Assembly (NCBI GenBank): GCA_023014485.1
Contig: JAJOZX010007476.1
Coordinates: 62,001 to 126,000, forward strand
From: Bathynomus jamesi
Taxonomy: Eukaryota > Arthropoda > Malacostraca > Isopoda > Cirolanidae
DNA length: 64,000 bases
Direction: 5' to 3'
Positions 9,215 to 20,601 of this stretch are shown here, in pieces (the stretch's first letter is position 1; every line of letters begins with the position of its first letter). The notes under the pieces were generated by a model. The model searched no databases, was not told where the DNA came from, and worked only from the letters and a program-made list of their open reading frames with translations. The position numbers and the translations under genes were made by a program.

Positions 9215-11943
9215 ATGCCTCAAAACACAAAATTTTGTTGCGATCCTATGAAAAAACACTCGAGAAGAATTTTCTGTAACATCAAATAAGTAAACTCTGC
9301 CATGGCAGCTGCAAGCTATGGAATTTTGGAAAAAAATCAATTACTATGCAGCAATTGATTGCTATGTCACAATTAAAAAGAAGCCAATTGTATTAGAACA
9401 TGTTCAACGTTCATCCAGAGAGCCGGAACCTGCGCCAATACCTGAGCCAGACATACTTAACGAATCTATAGAGCGAAGCAGTAGCAATTCCACGAATCCA
9501 CCACCATTGGAAGAATTTGTTGTTCAAGACAGGCAATTCAATAAAGATTTGCTCAGCGACAATATTTTACCTTTATTTGATGAAAGCCCTATTAAAACAG
9601 GTAATAAAACAATAGAGACTCCATTCAGGACATTTGTTTCTTAATGCCAAATTCGTAGTTTTCTGTTTTTAAATATTAGCATCAGCACTTGAATACATAT
9701 ATACAAAATATTTGATATTTGATTATTTCACGCAACCTAAATTTATGAATTTGTTTTACAGCTGGATTGAAGCCAGGACAAAAACAGATAAAGGCTTCTA
9801 CGAAATTCAGATCGACAATGGAAAAGGTTAAACAAAGTTTTGAAGCTGCTTATGGGGCTCCTATTGACTATTCTGAAGCTGGTCCGTCCAAAAAAGTTGT
9901 TTGGAAGATGATTTAGGGAAGACTACTTTTCAGACATAGTTATTGACATTTTAAATTAAATTTAATATAGTCATCGAAGTATATACTAAATTAAGTTTTA
10001 TATGTTTACATTTTTATAATCAGAGAATATAATACATATACATATATTTTATGAAAAGTTTAATTAAAAATATACTAATTAAACTTAATATCAAATACAC
10101 TTTATTTCAGGTATCAAAAGGTTATGGAAGAATTAAAGGAGTAATTTCAAGCAAGTAACGATCGCAATCTTAGGTTACAAATACTATCATTGTATCCCTA
10201 TCCCATTGAAAAAACTGCTGACTTCTTTGGAGCAACAAAGTATATGGTGCGTAAGAGCCGCAATCTTCAAAAACAGTTTGGGATTCTTCCTAACATTCTA
10301 AACATGACGAAAGGGAAGGTCGTCACAGCTGAAATGAAAAAAAATCATTCTGTAGTTTTATGAAAATGATGAATATAGTAGGATGTGCCCGGGAATCAAA
10401 GATTATAAGTTTGCAATAAATGAAGAGGGTGAAAAAAAAAAAGATTGGTATTGTGTAACTTGAAAGAGTTATATGCTGAATATGCAAAAAATGATGAAAA
10501 TCCCAAAATAGGCTTTAGTACCTTTGCTCATCTTCGACCGTCATGGTGCGTGCTTGCGGGACAAAGTGGAACTCACAGTGTCTGCGTATGTACGCATCAC
10601 CAAAATCCGAAACTACAAATATCAGCATTAGGCATTAAAGATTTAGACTACAAAAAATTAATGTCTTTGTCTGCGGCATGGACAATGAAGATTGTATGAT
10701 GCACCGATGCAAAAGATGCCCGCGAGAGGTCGGAATAAAAAATTATTTGGAAAGTTTGGACTTCATGGCGATGGAAGAGATAAAATATAAACAATGGGTG
10801 TCCATCGATCACTATGTTAAAAGATATCACCGAAACTCCAGAGGAATATGTGGAATCGCTCACCAAAAAAATTGCACAACTGACAAGACACCACTTCACG
10901 AATAAATGTCAGTTGAGTTACTTCAAAAATCTAAAAGAAACTCTGCCCGAAAATGAAGGTGTTTTGGTGGGCGATTTCACGGAAAACTCATTCATCGTAC
11001 AAGATTGTGCCCAGGGGTTTCATTGGGAAAACTCGCAATGTACAGTGCACCCATTCGTTTATTATTCCAAAAACAATGCAGGAAAACTAATTTACAAAAG
11101 TTACTGCTTCATTTCAAACCGTCACAGGCATGATACAATTCTGGTTCATAGTTTTCTCAAAAAATTAATCCTGTGCATCCAACAACAAAATTCAAACTTA
11201 ACTAAAATTCATTATTTCACAGATGGATGCGCGGCTCAGTATAAGAATAAAACAAATTTTCTAAATTTATGCCATCATTTCGAAGACTTCAAAATTCATG
11301 CTGAGTGGAATTTTTTCACGACATCCCACGGGAAGAATGCCTGCGATGGTATTGGTGGAATGGTAAAAAGAGCAGTTGCCAGAGAAAGCTTACGATGGCC
11401 TCTCGACCATCAAATCTTAACAGCTGAGGACTTCTACAATTTCTGCTCTCAAGAATTCCTAACCGCTATTGACTTTTTTTACGTCTCTGAGGCAGAAGTT
11501 GTAGATATAGAGCTTTCTTTGCAAAAACGTCTGAGTGAACCTATTACTTCTATCAAAGGTACTCAACAATTACATCGCTTCGTCCCAATTTCCAAGGTTT
11601 ATCCACTCTCTCAGAGTGCACAGTCAGTCGAAATAAGAGAGCTCATTAGAGTTTCTGCTTTGGATCAAGAACATAATACTCTCTCAATGCGAAATTGAAA
11701 CAGGCTCTTTTGTGGGTTGTATGTATGAAAATAAACTATGGCTCGGATTAGTCCAGTCCTTTGACTGAATATGATGATTTTCTGATAAAATTTCTCCATC
11801 CTTCAGGCGTATGTCCCTCATACATTTTTCCTGCGCAAGATGGTTTGTCACGTTCCAACAGAAAATATATTTGGGAGTATTGAAGCAAGTTTACGAGGAG
11901 GAACAAGAATATAATACATTTTTCCGCTTCAAGAATTAAATAA
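9215..11943 (+). pseudogene. Family X transposase-like gene, copy A
   Basis: Starts near the ATG at 9215 (MPQNTKFCCDP). A CxxC pair follows (QLLCSNCY frame, broken by a 4-bp insertion at about 9351). DESPIKTG ends at 9600; an intron 9601-9761 (gtaata...ttacag) joins it to GLKPGQKQIKAS. A second acceptor at 10111 (ttatttcag) opens the segment with RLQILSLYPYPIEKTADFFGATKYM. Then GTHSVCVCTHHQNPKL, a first Asp in LVGDFTENSFIVQD (about 10970), a second in IHYFTDGCAAQYKNKTNF (about 11210), and HAEWNFFTTSHGKNACDGIG. A C-terminal module reads WLGLVQSFD and FLIKFLHPSG. RNase-H-like D-D-(E) core; role inferred as transposase. Stops and frameshifts at about 10143, 10363-10440 and 11700-11770 inactivate it. 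Four related copies lie in this window. Confidence 0.7.
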
Positions 11944-12509
11944 CTTTTCAAAGAAGATAAAATAAATTCTATCGAATATATACTATTTAAGATTGTCTAT
12001 ATAATATTTCTAAAATTTTTATCTAAGATTTGTGTATCTACTTAATAGTTATAAAAATCTTTTCAAATTCTTTTTTCTTATTATATTATTAGTGTCTAAA
12101 ATTTGGATTCACTGGATGAGAATACTGTCTCTTAATTCATTCTCAAAGACTTGTGTGCGTGTAGTATTAGGAAGAGTATTTTATACTCTGATAAGTGCTT
12201 TATAAATTAAACATTATTATAGTCAATATATTCTGTCCCTAAATATAAGAAAGGTTATGTATGTACATTGTACATATATTTTAAAAGATTTTTTCTCCTT
12301 TGGTTTATCTACATGTATTTTTTATACGAATTGAAAATTCGTTTTTTGGACCAACAAGTCTGTAATAAATCTTCCTTGTCTGAAAGAAAATTTTATTACT
12401 TAATTTCAAACTCAGTTTTGAGCCTTATAATAAACTATAAGCTGGCTTTTTATTACTTATTATGGTGTACAATGTACATACATCAAATAAACATTTTTTA
12501 TTCTTGGTC

Positions 12510-12896
12510 TTTTTTTTTGAAAAATGATATCTTCGCTGCCAAATCGCAAAAAAAAGAAAAAATTGACATTTTTTCCAAAAAATCATAATTTTATTTTTGT
12601 TACCCTAAAAAAATACATATTTAGAAACTACAGTTAATTTTACATATTTTATCATTTAAGACTTATTACGCTACCCACAATTAGCAGCTGAGATATTTAC
12701 ATTTGAAAATTGTTGGTTTTTATTTGGCCAAAATTTGGTCAAGCCATAAAATTTGACCAACTTGACCAATTTTCAAAAAAATTCAGATTTTTGTAATTTG
12801 GACCAAAACCAACACTCACACCAAGTTTCACGAGTTTTGGAGATGGCGGAGTGTACATTTGGCACTTTCATTTGTCTATTTGTCCTGGAATTACCC
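12510..12896 (-). repeat. Right TIR of family X copy A
   Basis: Reverse-complement counterpart of 8652-9020; the outer end is gaattaccc followed by the ATA duplication. Confidence 0.75.
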
Positions 12897-13147
12897 ATAT
12901 GCAACATTATTTTGACATTCAGAAATGTAGACTTGAGGTTCTTGATGATGATTTAGCCATGAATTCACCCATCTTGATCTTTTTCTTTATTTAATGCTAC
13001 AGATAAACCAATTACCATATATTTATCCACATGATAGGACATGTTAACGCAGCAGCAGTTAAATTGTTTTATACAACCATGAAAGTGCAGGGGCCCTATA
13101 TGTCAGCACACAATGCACACCCCTAAATCCAGCACTGTTAGATGTGG
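12897..13147. other. No gene seen
   Basis: Unique-looking sequence between two elements; no coding, repeat or RNA signal recognised. Confidence 0.5.
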
Positions 13148-13690
13148 CTCATTCCATGACAAATCATGCAAAAAAAAAAGAAAAAGTGCACCATACCCTC
13201 ATAGATTTTGCTTAAATTTGGTTTACAGAATGGTCTATGCTAGTAACAAATTTCAAATATCAGCTCAATCGGAGTTATGGTTCAAAAGTTATGCTCCCCT
13301 CTTTTTTTTGAGGGGGGTATGAAAACTGGACATTTTCAAACCACCATAACTCAGTCCCTAATTGATATAGAACAGTGATTTAAAGTGTGTATAAAAGGTA
13401 ATTGCACACGCAACAAATTAGCATAAGCAGAAAAAATGGCTAAAATTAACAGAAAAAAATTACGACACTTTATTTTATTTGAAGGGGTCCTGCCCCCCTA
13501 AATTACAGATTTTTTTAAATTTTCATATATACAAAAAATGAGTTTCAACCTTATTCTATCAATATATGAAAAGAAATATGTGTATTTGCATATAAAATAG
13601 GTATTTACAGACTTGAAAATGACTACTTTCACTTGAGAGACAATAATTTCTAACAAACTGTTCAACATTCTCATTGACTTCTGGTATATA
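13148..13690. mobile_element. Non-autonomous derivative of family Y (ends only)
   Basis: The first 110 bp (ctcattccatgacaaatcat, then cataccctcatagattttgc) match the right end of the Y element at 26750-26845. The remainder (ggagttatggttcaaaagtt...gaggggggtatgaaaac, aaggggtcctgcccccctaa, ...aaataggtatttacaga) matches its left end at 23150-23540, both in reverse complement. So the two ends of a 3.7-kb element sit together with the whole gene missing. The outer boundary past about 13640 is uncertain. Confidence 0.65.
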
Positions 13691-14552
13691 GATTGGTGTA
13701 CTTGTTAAAAATGTGAATACATATGTGTTAAACTAGTATTCTAAGACTAAACATAAAACATTAGTACTTACCATACAGTAGCGGATTATAATGGGGGCAA
13801 AGGAGACATTTGCTTCCGGCCCCAGATGCTGACTTGCCCCAAGAAATTATGTAAACGCTATAATCTACTGTTGAAATAACTGGTCAACCATGAGGAAGAA
13901 AAAAAAATTCTAGATTCTGCTTCTACAAAACCTAGTTTAGTATCCCATTTATGTGAACAAAGTATACATTTTCTGTAATCATATCTTTGTTTTTGTTTCA
14001 TTTTCTGTTGATCGATCCCAGTCAGCTGATCACATCACTCATGTATGATGTATCAGGTAAAGAATTGTGTTTTTCTAGTGACACCGGCCCGAAAATATTC
14101 ATTGACCCTGGCCCTAACAATGCTTAATGTTGGGTAAATTGGTTGAACAAAAAGTCCTATGTGGACATTAAAAAAGTGGCAATCCTACCCAGGATAACTA
14201 TTGCTTAACCTAATACATATATACTGTACATGAAATTATCTAAAAAATATACTTCAGTTCAGAAATTCAGATTGTTGCCCCTAGATATGAGGCAAAGTTC
14301 AAAGTTTGATATACAATAAATTGCCATAACTTCGCTAAATATAAAGCTAGCACAATAAATGAGAGTTTATTCTTAAGATGTTTCATTGAAGAATACATTA
14401 ATATAGACATGAAATGTATATACAGTTGTGTCTGTGATGAATATAAATAAATGTATACTTGTTAGTATACACAATATAATAGTACCATACTTATATTGTT
14501 TTTGTATCCACTTGTGTAACAGTATGGGGGTGTGGTAGGGGCTGCTGGTTTT
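13691..14552. other. No gene; possible hAT end at 13781
   Basis: CAGTAGCGGATTATAATGGG at 13781, followed by gggcaaaggag and cttccggcccc, resembles hAT ends of the CAG(T/G)GGCGGAT type. No matching inverted partner was found up to 15000. The rest is A+T-rich without signal. Confidence 0.3.
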
Positions 14553-14795
14553 AATACTCCAGCTCATCATTGCTGGAATCTTTTTCTTCAGCGACTGCTG
14601 TGGGATTATCGCTCTGTAGGGCTAAAACATTTTCCAGAAACTCCTTATGGTGTGGTGGTACATAAACAAGTAGGTCTTTGAGATCCTTCACTTTTTCATC
14701 ACTGAGCTTCACTGAAGTTGCATACCTTTTTGGTAGAATAATGGTAGAGATATCAAAGCTACTTATTGTGGGGGTAATTATACACCAAAAAGTAA
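14553..14795 (-). pseudogene. C-terminal fragment of an S-family transposase
   Basis: The minus-strand frame reads LPKRYATSVKLSDEKVKDLK, then DLLVYVPPHHKEFLENVLAL and an acidic tail. It aligns with the end of the S gene at 18885-19000 (SHMLPISKEKMKDLRELMELM, ARYYEALLEQ). Only this last module is left; the catalytic part is absent. Confidence 0.5.
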
Positions 14796-15189
14796 TAAAT
14801 AATGGAATGCAATCGAGAAACATAACACGCACGTGCTAACAAGTCTGTAACTAAGGCTGTGTGCAAGACACTTATTGGCTGGCACAATGGAGGGAGGCGC
14901 TGATTGGATGGGGGTTGTGGCATTTTTGCCCTTGTCATATGCACTCATGATCTTCTGTCTAAACAGATGTGGTCATTTGTAGTGCATTGTAAATAAGTTA
15001 AAAATTCAATACAATAAAGGCGAGTCAGCCTCACAATGACAGGCCATTATGATAGAGGAAGAGCTTTGCTATTAGGATACAAAAAAAAAAAACGAGTTTT
15101 GAGACTCATGGCGGGCTCGCCCTTGTCGTGTGGAAGGCCTCATATGTCATACTTATATTTATTAATTAATTATTTCAAATATTTTTCAG

Positions 15190-15839
15190 ATGCCCTGAGC
15201 AGTGGAAGCAGATCAAAGGCAGTTTCACAAAAATACAAAAAAGCTTCAACCTCCCTCAAGAGGAAGTTGGAAACTGCATTTGCCACTGAAGTTAAAGATG
15301 TTGGTGAGCCACTGAGTAAACAGCATCTCAAAGAAGCAGATTTGGAGAGGTAAGAAACTAAAAATAATTAATGAGATGACTTTGAACTATTAATGTATGT
15401 ATGTAAATACCTGTATATAGGTACAGTATTATAAGTTGTCATGTTTGGATATATATGTAGACACGCTATATTTCCTAAAATGTAACATCATCCTATATAC
15501 TAAATATACTGGTATATGTTCAAATTCATGAAGTACAGTACTTCCTTAATTCTTGAATAATATAAATCATGTACTTACATCCTTAATATTGTACAGTAAT
15601 TTGGGTTTTTTTTTATAGGTACAAAAACCTCATGAGTGATCTTGTACAAGACTTCAAATCCACATCATTGTACAAAAGGAGGCTTCAGATACTTACACTC
15701 TCACCATTTCCTATTTCTAGGACAATGGATTTGTTTGGTGCAACCAGATACATTGTTGACAAAGCCAGACATTTGAAACATACATTTGGTATTATGCCAT
15801 AGATTCCTATCTATAGTAAAGGAAGAAAACTAACTGAAG
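15190..15839 (+). pseudogene. Family X gene copy B, 5' part (interrupted by element S)
   Basis: An acceptor (tatttttcag) precedes 15190. Exon 15190-15349 encodes a K/S-rich stretch (KYKKASTSLKRKLETAF), then a 269-bp intron 15350-15618 (gtaagaaa...ttttatag), then exon 15619-15839 with RLQILTLSPFPISRTMDLFG and ATRYIVDKARHLKHTFGIMP, followed by an in-frame stop at 15799. Exon structure and sequence match copy A at the same positions. The frame is cut at 15839/15843 by element S and resumes at 20598. The N-terminal zinc-finger exon was not recognised upstream. Confidence 0.7.
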
Positions 15840-16333
15840 ATATGACGCGTTCGGTGGAAGAGTGATGAATTCAACAAATTTTCACAAAATGAATTTTTGA
15901 TGGCAAAGTAATATTTGTAATCTCTATTTTTATTGTGCAAAATATTATAGCTGAATTCGAAGTGAAATAATAGAATGATAAAAAAAATTGATAGAAAAAA
16001 GTTAAAATTTTTGTTAATCATCATAAAAATGAACAAAAAATTGTTTGGGTAGAGTTGAAATTTGCCTAAGTCTACGTAGGCCACCCCGACCTACTGAGGC
16101 AAATTAGACAAAAGGCGGAGGTATGCGCTCTCCGAGTGCTTTCTACTGAATTACTAATGTTCTGTTAAGAAGACTTGATTATTTAATTAACTAGCCTAAA
16201 TTAATGATGCTCATTTAAAACTATTGATTAAGAGAAAATTCAGTGAAAAAAAACTTTAACTGTACCTAATGACTCGGTTAAGTAAAATTAAGTAAAATTT
16301 TCTTCTAGAAGGTTACGCGAAGGAGACGGATAC

Positions 16334-16393
16334 GATATCATTCAGTAACAAAACATTGAGACAGATATGATATCATTCAGTAACAAAACATTG
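16334..16393 (+). repeat. 35-bp direct repeat, two copies
   Basis: gatatcattcagtaacaaaa followed by cattg occurs at 16334 and again at 16369, inside the 5' part of element S, 850 bp before its gene. Possibly a regulatory duplication; nothing more can be said. Confidence 0.7.
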
Positions 16394-16624
16394 TAATTTT
16401 TTTTCTATGCAATGAAACAAGAATATCGAATCGACGTGAAATAACACATTTTGTCAATCGTAGATTCGAAGTATAAAAGGCATGATCTATGTGTTGGTGT
16501 TAAATACTTATTACTCAAATTTTTACAGAAAGATTTTTATATGAAAATTATACAAGTACATCATAAACATGCATGATAATGATTAAGTATCTGATTACGA
16601 TAAATAATTTTATTTTATTAATCC

Positions 16625-16813
16625 AGAGGTTGTCCCATAAGTTAGGTGTTTCGATAAAGATTGTCATTTTGTTAGTAGTAATTTTTAGGTATGGCAAATA
16701 ATTATTATTAAAAGTATTATATTAATAAAAGGAATTTTTATGCCGATTTCAACAATGAAGGTAAAAAAGTAAATATTTTTTTTTCAAATTACACCCAACT
16801 TCTGGAACAGCCT
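16625..16813. mobile_element. Mariner-type MITE with imperfect TIRs
   Basis: Left end GAGGTTGTCCCATAAGTTAG GTGT and, on the minus strand, right end ACAGGCTGTTCCAGAAGTTG GGTGT are inverted copies of the classic mariner terminus. A TA lies after the right end (16814-16815); on the left the dinucleotide is mutated. It lies inside element S, 5' of its gene. Confidence 0.55.
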
Positions 16814-17217
16814 GTATGTAAGACTAAAAATTACTCGACTAACTAGGGAGTATTTTGTAATTTTGATTCAAAAAATTATAAGTGCAAAATATAATCAGTA
16901 ATTTTATTTCATTTGTTAAAAAAAAGATGCCAAAATTAGGAATTATCTTTTAAAACTTAATTGTAAATCAAACGTTTTACATGCTTTTTTCTCCTTGATC
17001 TTTTTAATTTACAATTTTGGAAAATAAATCAATTGGTAAATAATTAGCAAGGTTCATCATTAGTCGTTTTTTTGAAGCCAGAATTTTGAGTTTACTTAAA
17101 ATATAAAGTTCTCTGTACTTTATCCTTTAAAATTTATTTACAGAAATAATAGTAACTTTTGAAAAATTGCTTTGAGTTCTTAAAAAAATATAATATAAAA
17201 TCACTGAATATCAATTA

Positions 17218-19076
17218 ATGAAACGTAGCCCTTCAAAAATGAATGGTAGAAAAAGAACCAGAAACACACAAAACTGGAAAAGGAATATAGCAAAGTATAA
17301 GAGAAATACCAGGGATGAATATTTAAGCAGTTTTTCAAACAAAATCATCAGTAAGCGAGCAATTGGTCCTGCATGTACTGTAAAAGAATGTGTTTTAATA
17401 AAATAGGATTTAAAGAGATTTCTGAAATATTTACTTCATTTTGGCGAATTGCTAACTTCGATGAACAGAATGGATACATACAAAGACTTGTTAGCAAAAA
17501 TATTGTTTCAAGAATTTACAAAAAACAAGGAATAAGTCGAAAGAAATCAAGTTCTCAGTATAAGGTGATGGCTAATGGCATGATGCATCAAATCTGCAGG
17601 ATAGCTTTTCTTAGTATTCATGGACTAACAGAGAGACGTGTAAGGACAGCTTTAACTAAACAGAGTAAAACAGGAGTCTCTCAAAAGGATTTAAGAGGAA
17701 AGAGTGTGCCTACGAATAAAATTGACGAAGTGAGTCGGTTGAGAGTGAAGGAGCACATTGGAATGTTGCCTACTTTTACAAGTCATTATTCGAGAGCTCA
17801 CTCTCCTAACAGAGTATTTTTAGCCCCAGGTTCTATCAATTCAGTAAAAAGTTTATACCAAGCTTATAATGTGTGGATGTTTGACTACTATCCAGAAGAG
17901 AAGATTGTAAGTATGGATTATTATAGAAGAATTTTCACATCTGAATATAATATACATTTTGCACCACCAAAATCTGATACCTGCACAACTTGTGATAAAT
18001 TTAAAATGGGCATTCAAAATGCGCCAGATGAGATCTTGAAGCATTCAATTGAACAAGGTTTTGAATTTCATAAGAGAACGGCCAGTGAAGCTAGAAAGTT
18101 GATGAACTCATTTAAATCAAACGATGACCCTTGTATATTGGCCATCTGTGTAGATCTACAGCAAACCCTTCCAACTCCAAGATTGAGTTCCGGTGTGGCT
18201 TATTATAAACGAAAGTTATGGACTTATAATCTAAGTATATCAAACCTCAAGACCAATCAACCTACCATGTACGTCTGGGACGAAATAACTGCCAAGCGAG
18301 GTAGTATTGAAATTGCAAGTTGCATACACCATTGGATTAGACACAATAATGATAGCGAAATTATTACTCATTTGTACGTATTTTCAGATAACTGTTTTGG
18401 GCAAAATAAAAATATAAATTTAATATTAATGTATCTTAGAGAAATTCACTGTGGCTCACTGATTCACATAGAACACACTTATCTTATCCCTGGTCATTCT
18501 ACAATGCCTTGTGATGCTCAGTTTGGACAAATCGAACAAAACATTAAAAAATATTACAATAATGTTATTTATACAAAAGAAGATTATGTTACAGCAATAA
18601 CTACAGCAGTCTCGAAGCGTTTCTCAGTGGTGAAGATGAATCAGTCTGACTTTTTAAACTTTGATGGTCTGAAGACAGGCATTGTTAGGAGGAAATCGCC
18701 AAATGCCAAATTTAGTAACGCAAGAAAGTTCATATTGGATGTTCAGTACAAAGAAGGCTACGTAATCTCTACCTCATACCAAACATCTCAAAGCAACAGC
18801 CATCACATTAGACTGCAGAAAGGAAAATATAAACAGCATGATGACAGTTTGTTTAATTTAGCCAACTACGAACTGCAACCAGCGTATTCTCATATGCTCC
18901 CAATTTCGAAAGAAAAAATGAAAGATCTCAGAGAATTGATGGAACTGATGCCTGCAAGTGCAGCAAGATATTATGAAGCATTATTAGAACAAATGGATAT
19001 GACACCAAATGACATACTCGTAGATGATAATACCACATTCGATCAAAATGACCAAATGATGGATTACACCAATTAA
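17218..19076 (+). CDS. S-family transposase-like protein
   Basis: A basic N-terminus (17218-17370; NWKRNIAKYKRN) is followed, after a one-base frame change near 17370, by an uninterrupted 567-codon frame 17373-19076. It begins with a CxxxC knuckle (YCKRMCFNK). Then a CTTCDKF Cys pair (about 17985), a first Asp in LAICVDLQQTLPTPRLSSG (18145), a second in YVFSDNCFGQNKNINL (18390), and IPGHSTMPCDAQFGQIE (18490) with the likely third acidic residue. These D-D-D/E landmarks recur in a large arthropod repeat-encoded family. It is the only gene of element S and ends 60 bp before the mariner. The long intact frame suggests fairly recent activity. Role inferred as transposase; Sola-like membership is a guess from the 4-bp TSD. 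Confidence 0.75.
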
Positions 19077-19138
19077 GTAACTTAACAAGAGGTAGGTAAT
19101 CGAATTACAACAAAATTTCTGTATTAAATTATACTCTA

Positions 19139-20475
19139 CAGTATGTCCCACAAAAAAGTACACCCAACTTTAGATTGTACTAACTCCTCCAAAAATTGAG
19201 ATATTTTGGATCTGTTTGTTTGATTTAATATAGCAAATTATTCTTTGTTAACGTTCAAATTTATTCATGTTTAAACGAATTAGTTGTTTAAGCATCTGCT
19301 TTTAACTGAAGGGTACAACAAAATGGATTGCGCAAAATTGGTCAATGAAAAAATAATGTGTGTGCTATCGATGTAATGAAAAGACAAATACATAATTTTA
19401 ATAAGATACAAAGCAGATTTTTCTTTATTCCTTATTACAAAAGTTATGCTTAGTTTCGTTTTCTTTCAACATGACCGCCATTCCTATCGATACAAATCTG
19501 GAGTCGAGCTCTCATCTTCCCCATCACTCTTTTGATAAGATCTGGATTGTCTTTTGACAAGTTGATTTCAGCTGTGATGCGAGTCCTCAAATCATCTAAA
19601 TTGATAGGTTGTGATGCAAATACTCTATTTTTCAAATGACCCCATAAAAAGTAATCACACGGGATCAAGTCAGGGCTTCTGGGAGGCCATTCAATGTCAT
19701 GGCCTGTAGCAATTACTCTTTGGTGGAAGACTTCCTGCAAGCGTTCCTTCACAATAACTCTCCTGTGAGCAGGAGCTCCGTCTTGCACCCACCAAATACG
19801 ATTAAATCGGTTTCCATAAGCAATACGTAATTGTGGAAGGATTTCTCGGTCTATCATTTCTAGGTAAGCTTCACCATTTAGATTGCCATCGTAAAAGACC
19901 GGGCCAATTAACGCTCCATTACCGCACAGTCCTACCCAGAGAGACAGTTTTTGTCTAGAGTTATTCTTTTCGTAGATATGATTTTCAGGTGGATGATTTT
20001 TTGGTGCATATTGACGGCAGATTTGTCTGTTCACTAGACCATTCATAAAAAAGGCCGCCTCATCTCCAACCACTAATTGTTCCGTGAATCTTTCTGGTTT
20101 TTCAAGAAACCAATGGCGGTCATGTTGAAATAAAACGAAACTAAGCATAACTTTTGTAATAAGGAATAAAGAAAAATCTGCTTTGTATCTTATTAAAATT
20201 ATGTTAAAGTATCTATTATTATGTATTTGTCTTTTCATTACATCGATAGCACACACATTATTTTTTCATTGACGAATTTTGCGCAATCCATTTTGTTGTA
20301 CCCTTCAATTAAAAGCAGATGCTTAAACAACTAATTCGTTTAAACATGAATAAATTTGAACGTTAACAAAGAATAATTTGCTATATTAAATCAAACAAAC
20401 AGATCCAAAATATCTCAATTTTTGGAGAAGTTAGTACAATCTAAAGTTGGGTGTACTTTTTTGTGGGACATACTG
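19139..20475. mobile_element. Mariner element (DD41D type) with 340-bp foldback arms
   Basis: CAGTATGTCCCACAAAAAAG at 19139 and its inverted copy ending at 20475 are flanked by TA (19137-19138, 20476-20477). The inverted arms are unusually long: 19139-19482 and about 20112-20475 match almost throughout, so that the last codons of the gene (catgaccgccattcc) recur inverted as ggcggtcatg at the other end. It is inserted in element S after the S gene. Confidence 0.85.
19450..20148 (-). pseudogene. Mariner-family DD41D transposase, N-terminus replaced
   Basis: The catalytic half of an IS630/Tc1/mariner transposase is intact: first Asp in VVGDEAAFF, second in WWVQDGAPAHR, third in RSPDLIPCDYFLWG. 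Exactly 41 residues separate the second and third Asp, the spacing of the rosa/Visitor group (DD41D). The DNA-binding helix-turn-helix half is missing: upstream of about 20112 the frame continues only into an inverted copy of the gene's own 3' end, so the listed start at 20256 is not a real N-terminus. The protein could not bind its TIRs. Related mariner (39876) and Tc1 (55825) fragments belong to other groups. Confidence 0.85.
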
Positions 20476-20601
20476 TATAATATTTCACTATATTGTATAG
20501 TTATAGCCAAAATATCTTTTTTAGTCTACAAACTTTAAACGCTAATTGCGGAGAATTTCTCAAATGTTGAATTCGTCATTCTTCCGCCAAACGCGTCATA
20601 T

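Larger units (their letters stand above)
8652..12896. mobile_element. Family X DNA transposon, copy A (complete, with TIRs)
   Basis: Ends are inverted: GGGTAATTCTACGAGAAATA at 8652 and, read on the minus strand, GGGTAATTCCAGGACAAATA ending at 12896. Homology of the terminal inverted repeats runs about 365 bp on the left (to about 9020) and 385 bp on the right (from about 12510), including a shared stretch with ggtcaagttggtcaaatttt. ATA directly flanks both ends (8649-8651, 12897-12899), a 3-bp TSD. The element holds one rightward gene. The 4.2-kb length, long TIRs and 3-bp TSD match copies C and D. Confidence 0.8.
15844..20597. mobile_element. Element S: 4.75-kb DNA transposon with 4-bp TSD, inserted in family X copy B
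   Basis: TIRs: GACGCGTTCGGTGGAAGAGT at 15844 and, on the minus strand from 20597, GACGCGTTTGGCGGAAGAAT, both continuing to gaattcaaca. ATAT flanks both ends (15840-15843, 20598-20601). Removing the element plus one ATAT leaves family X coding in one frame (...KLTED-I-ISEIKEFF...), which fixes the boundaries. A 4-bp TSD is known for the Sola superfamily; this is offered as a candidate only. It carries one rightward gene and an internal mariner. Confidence 0.85.
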
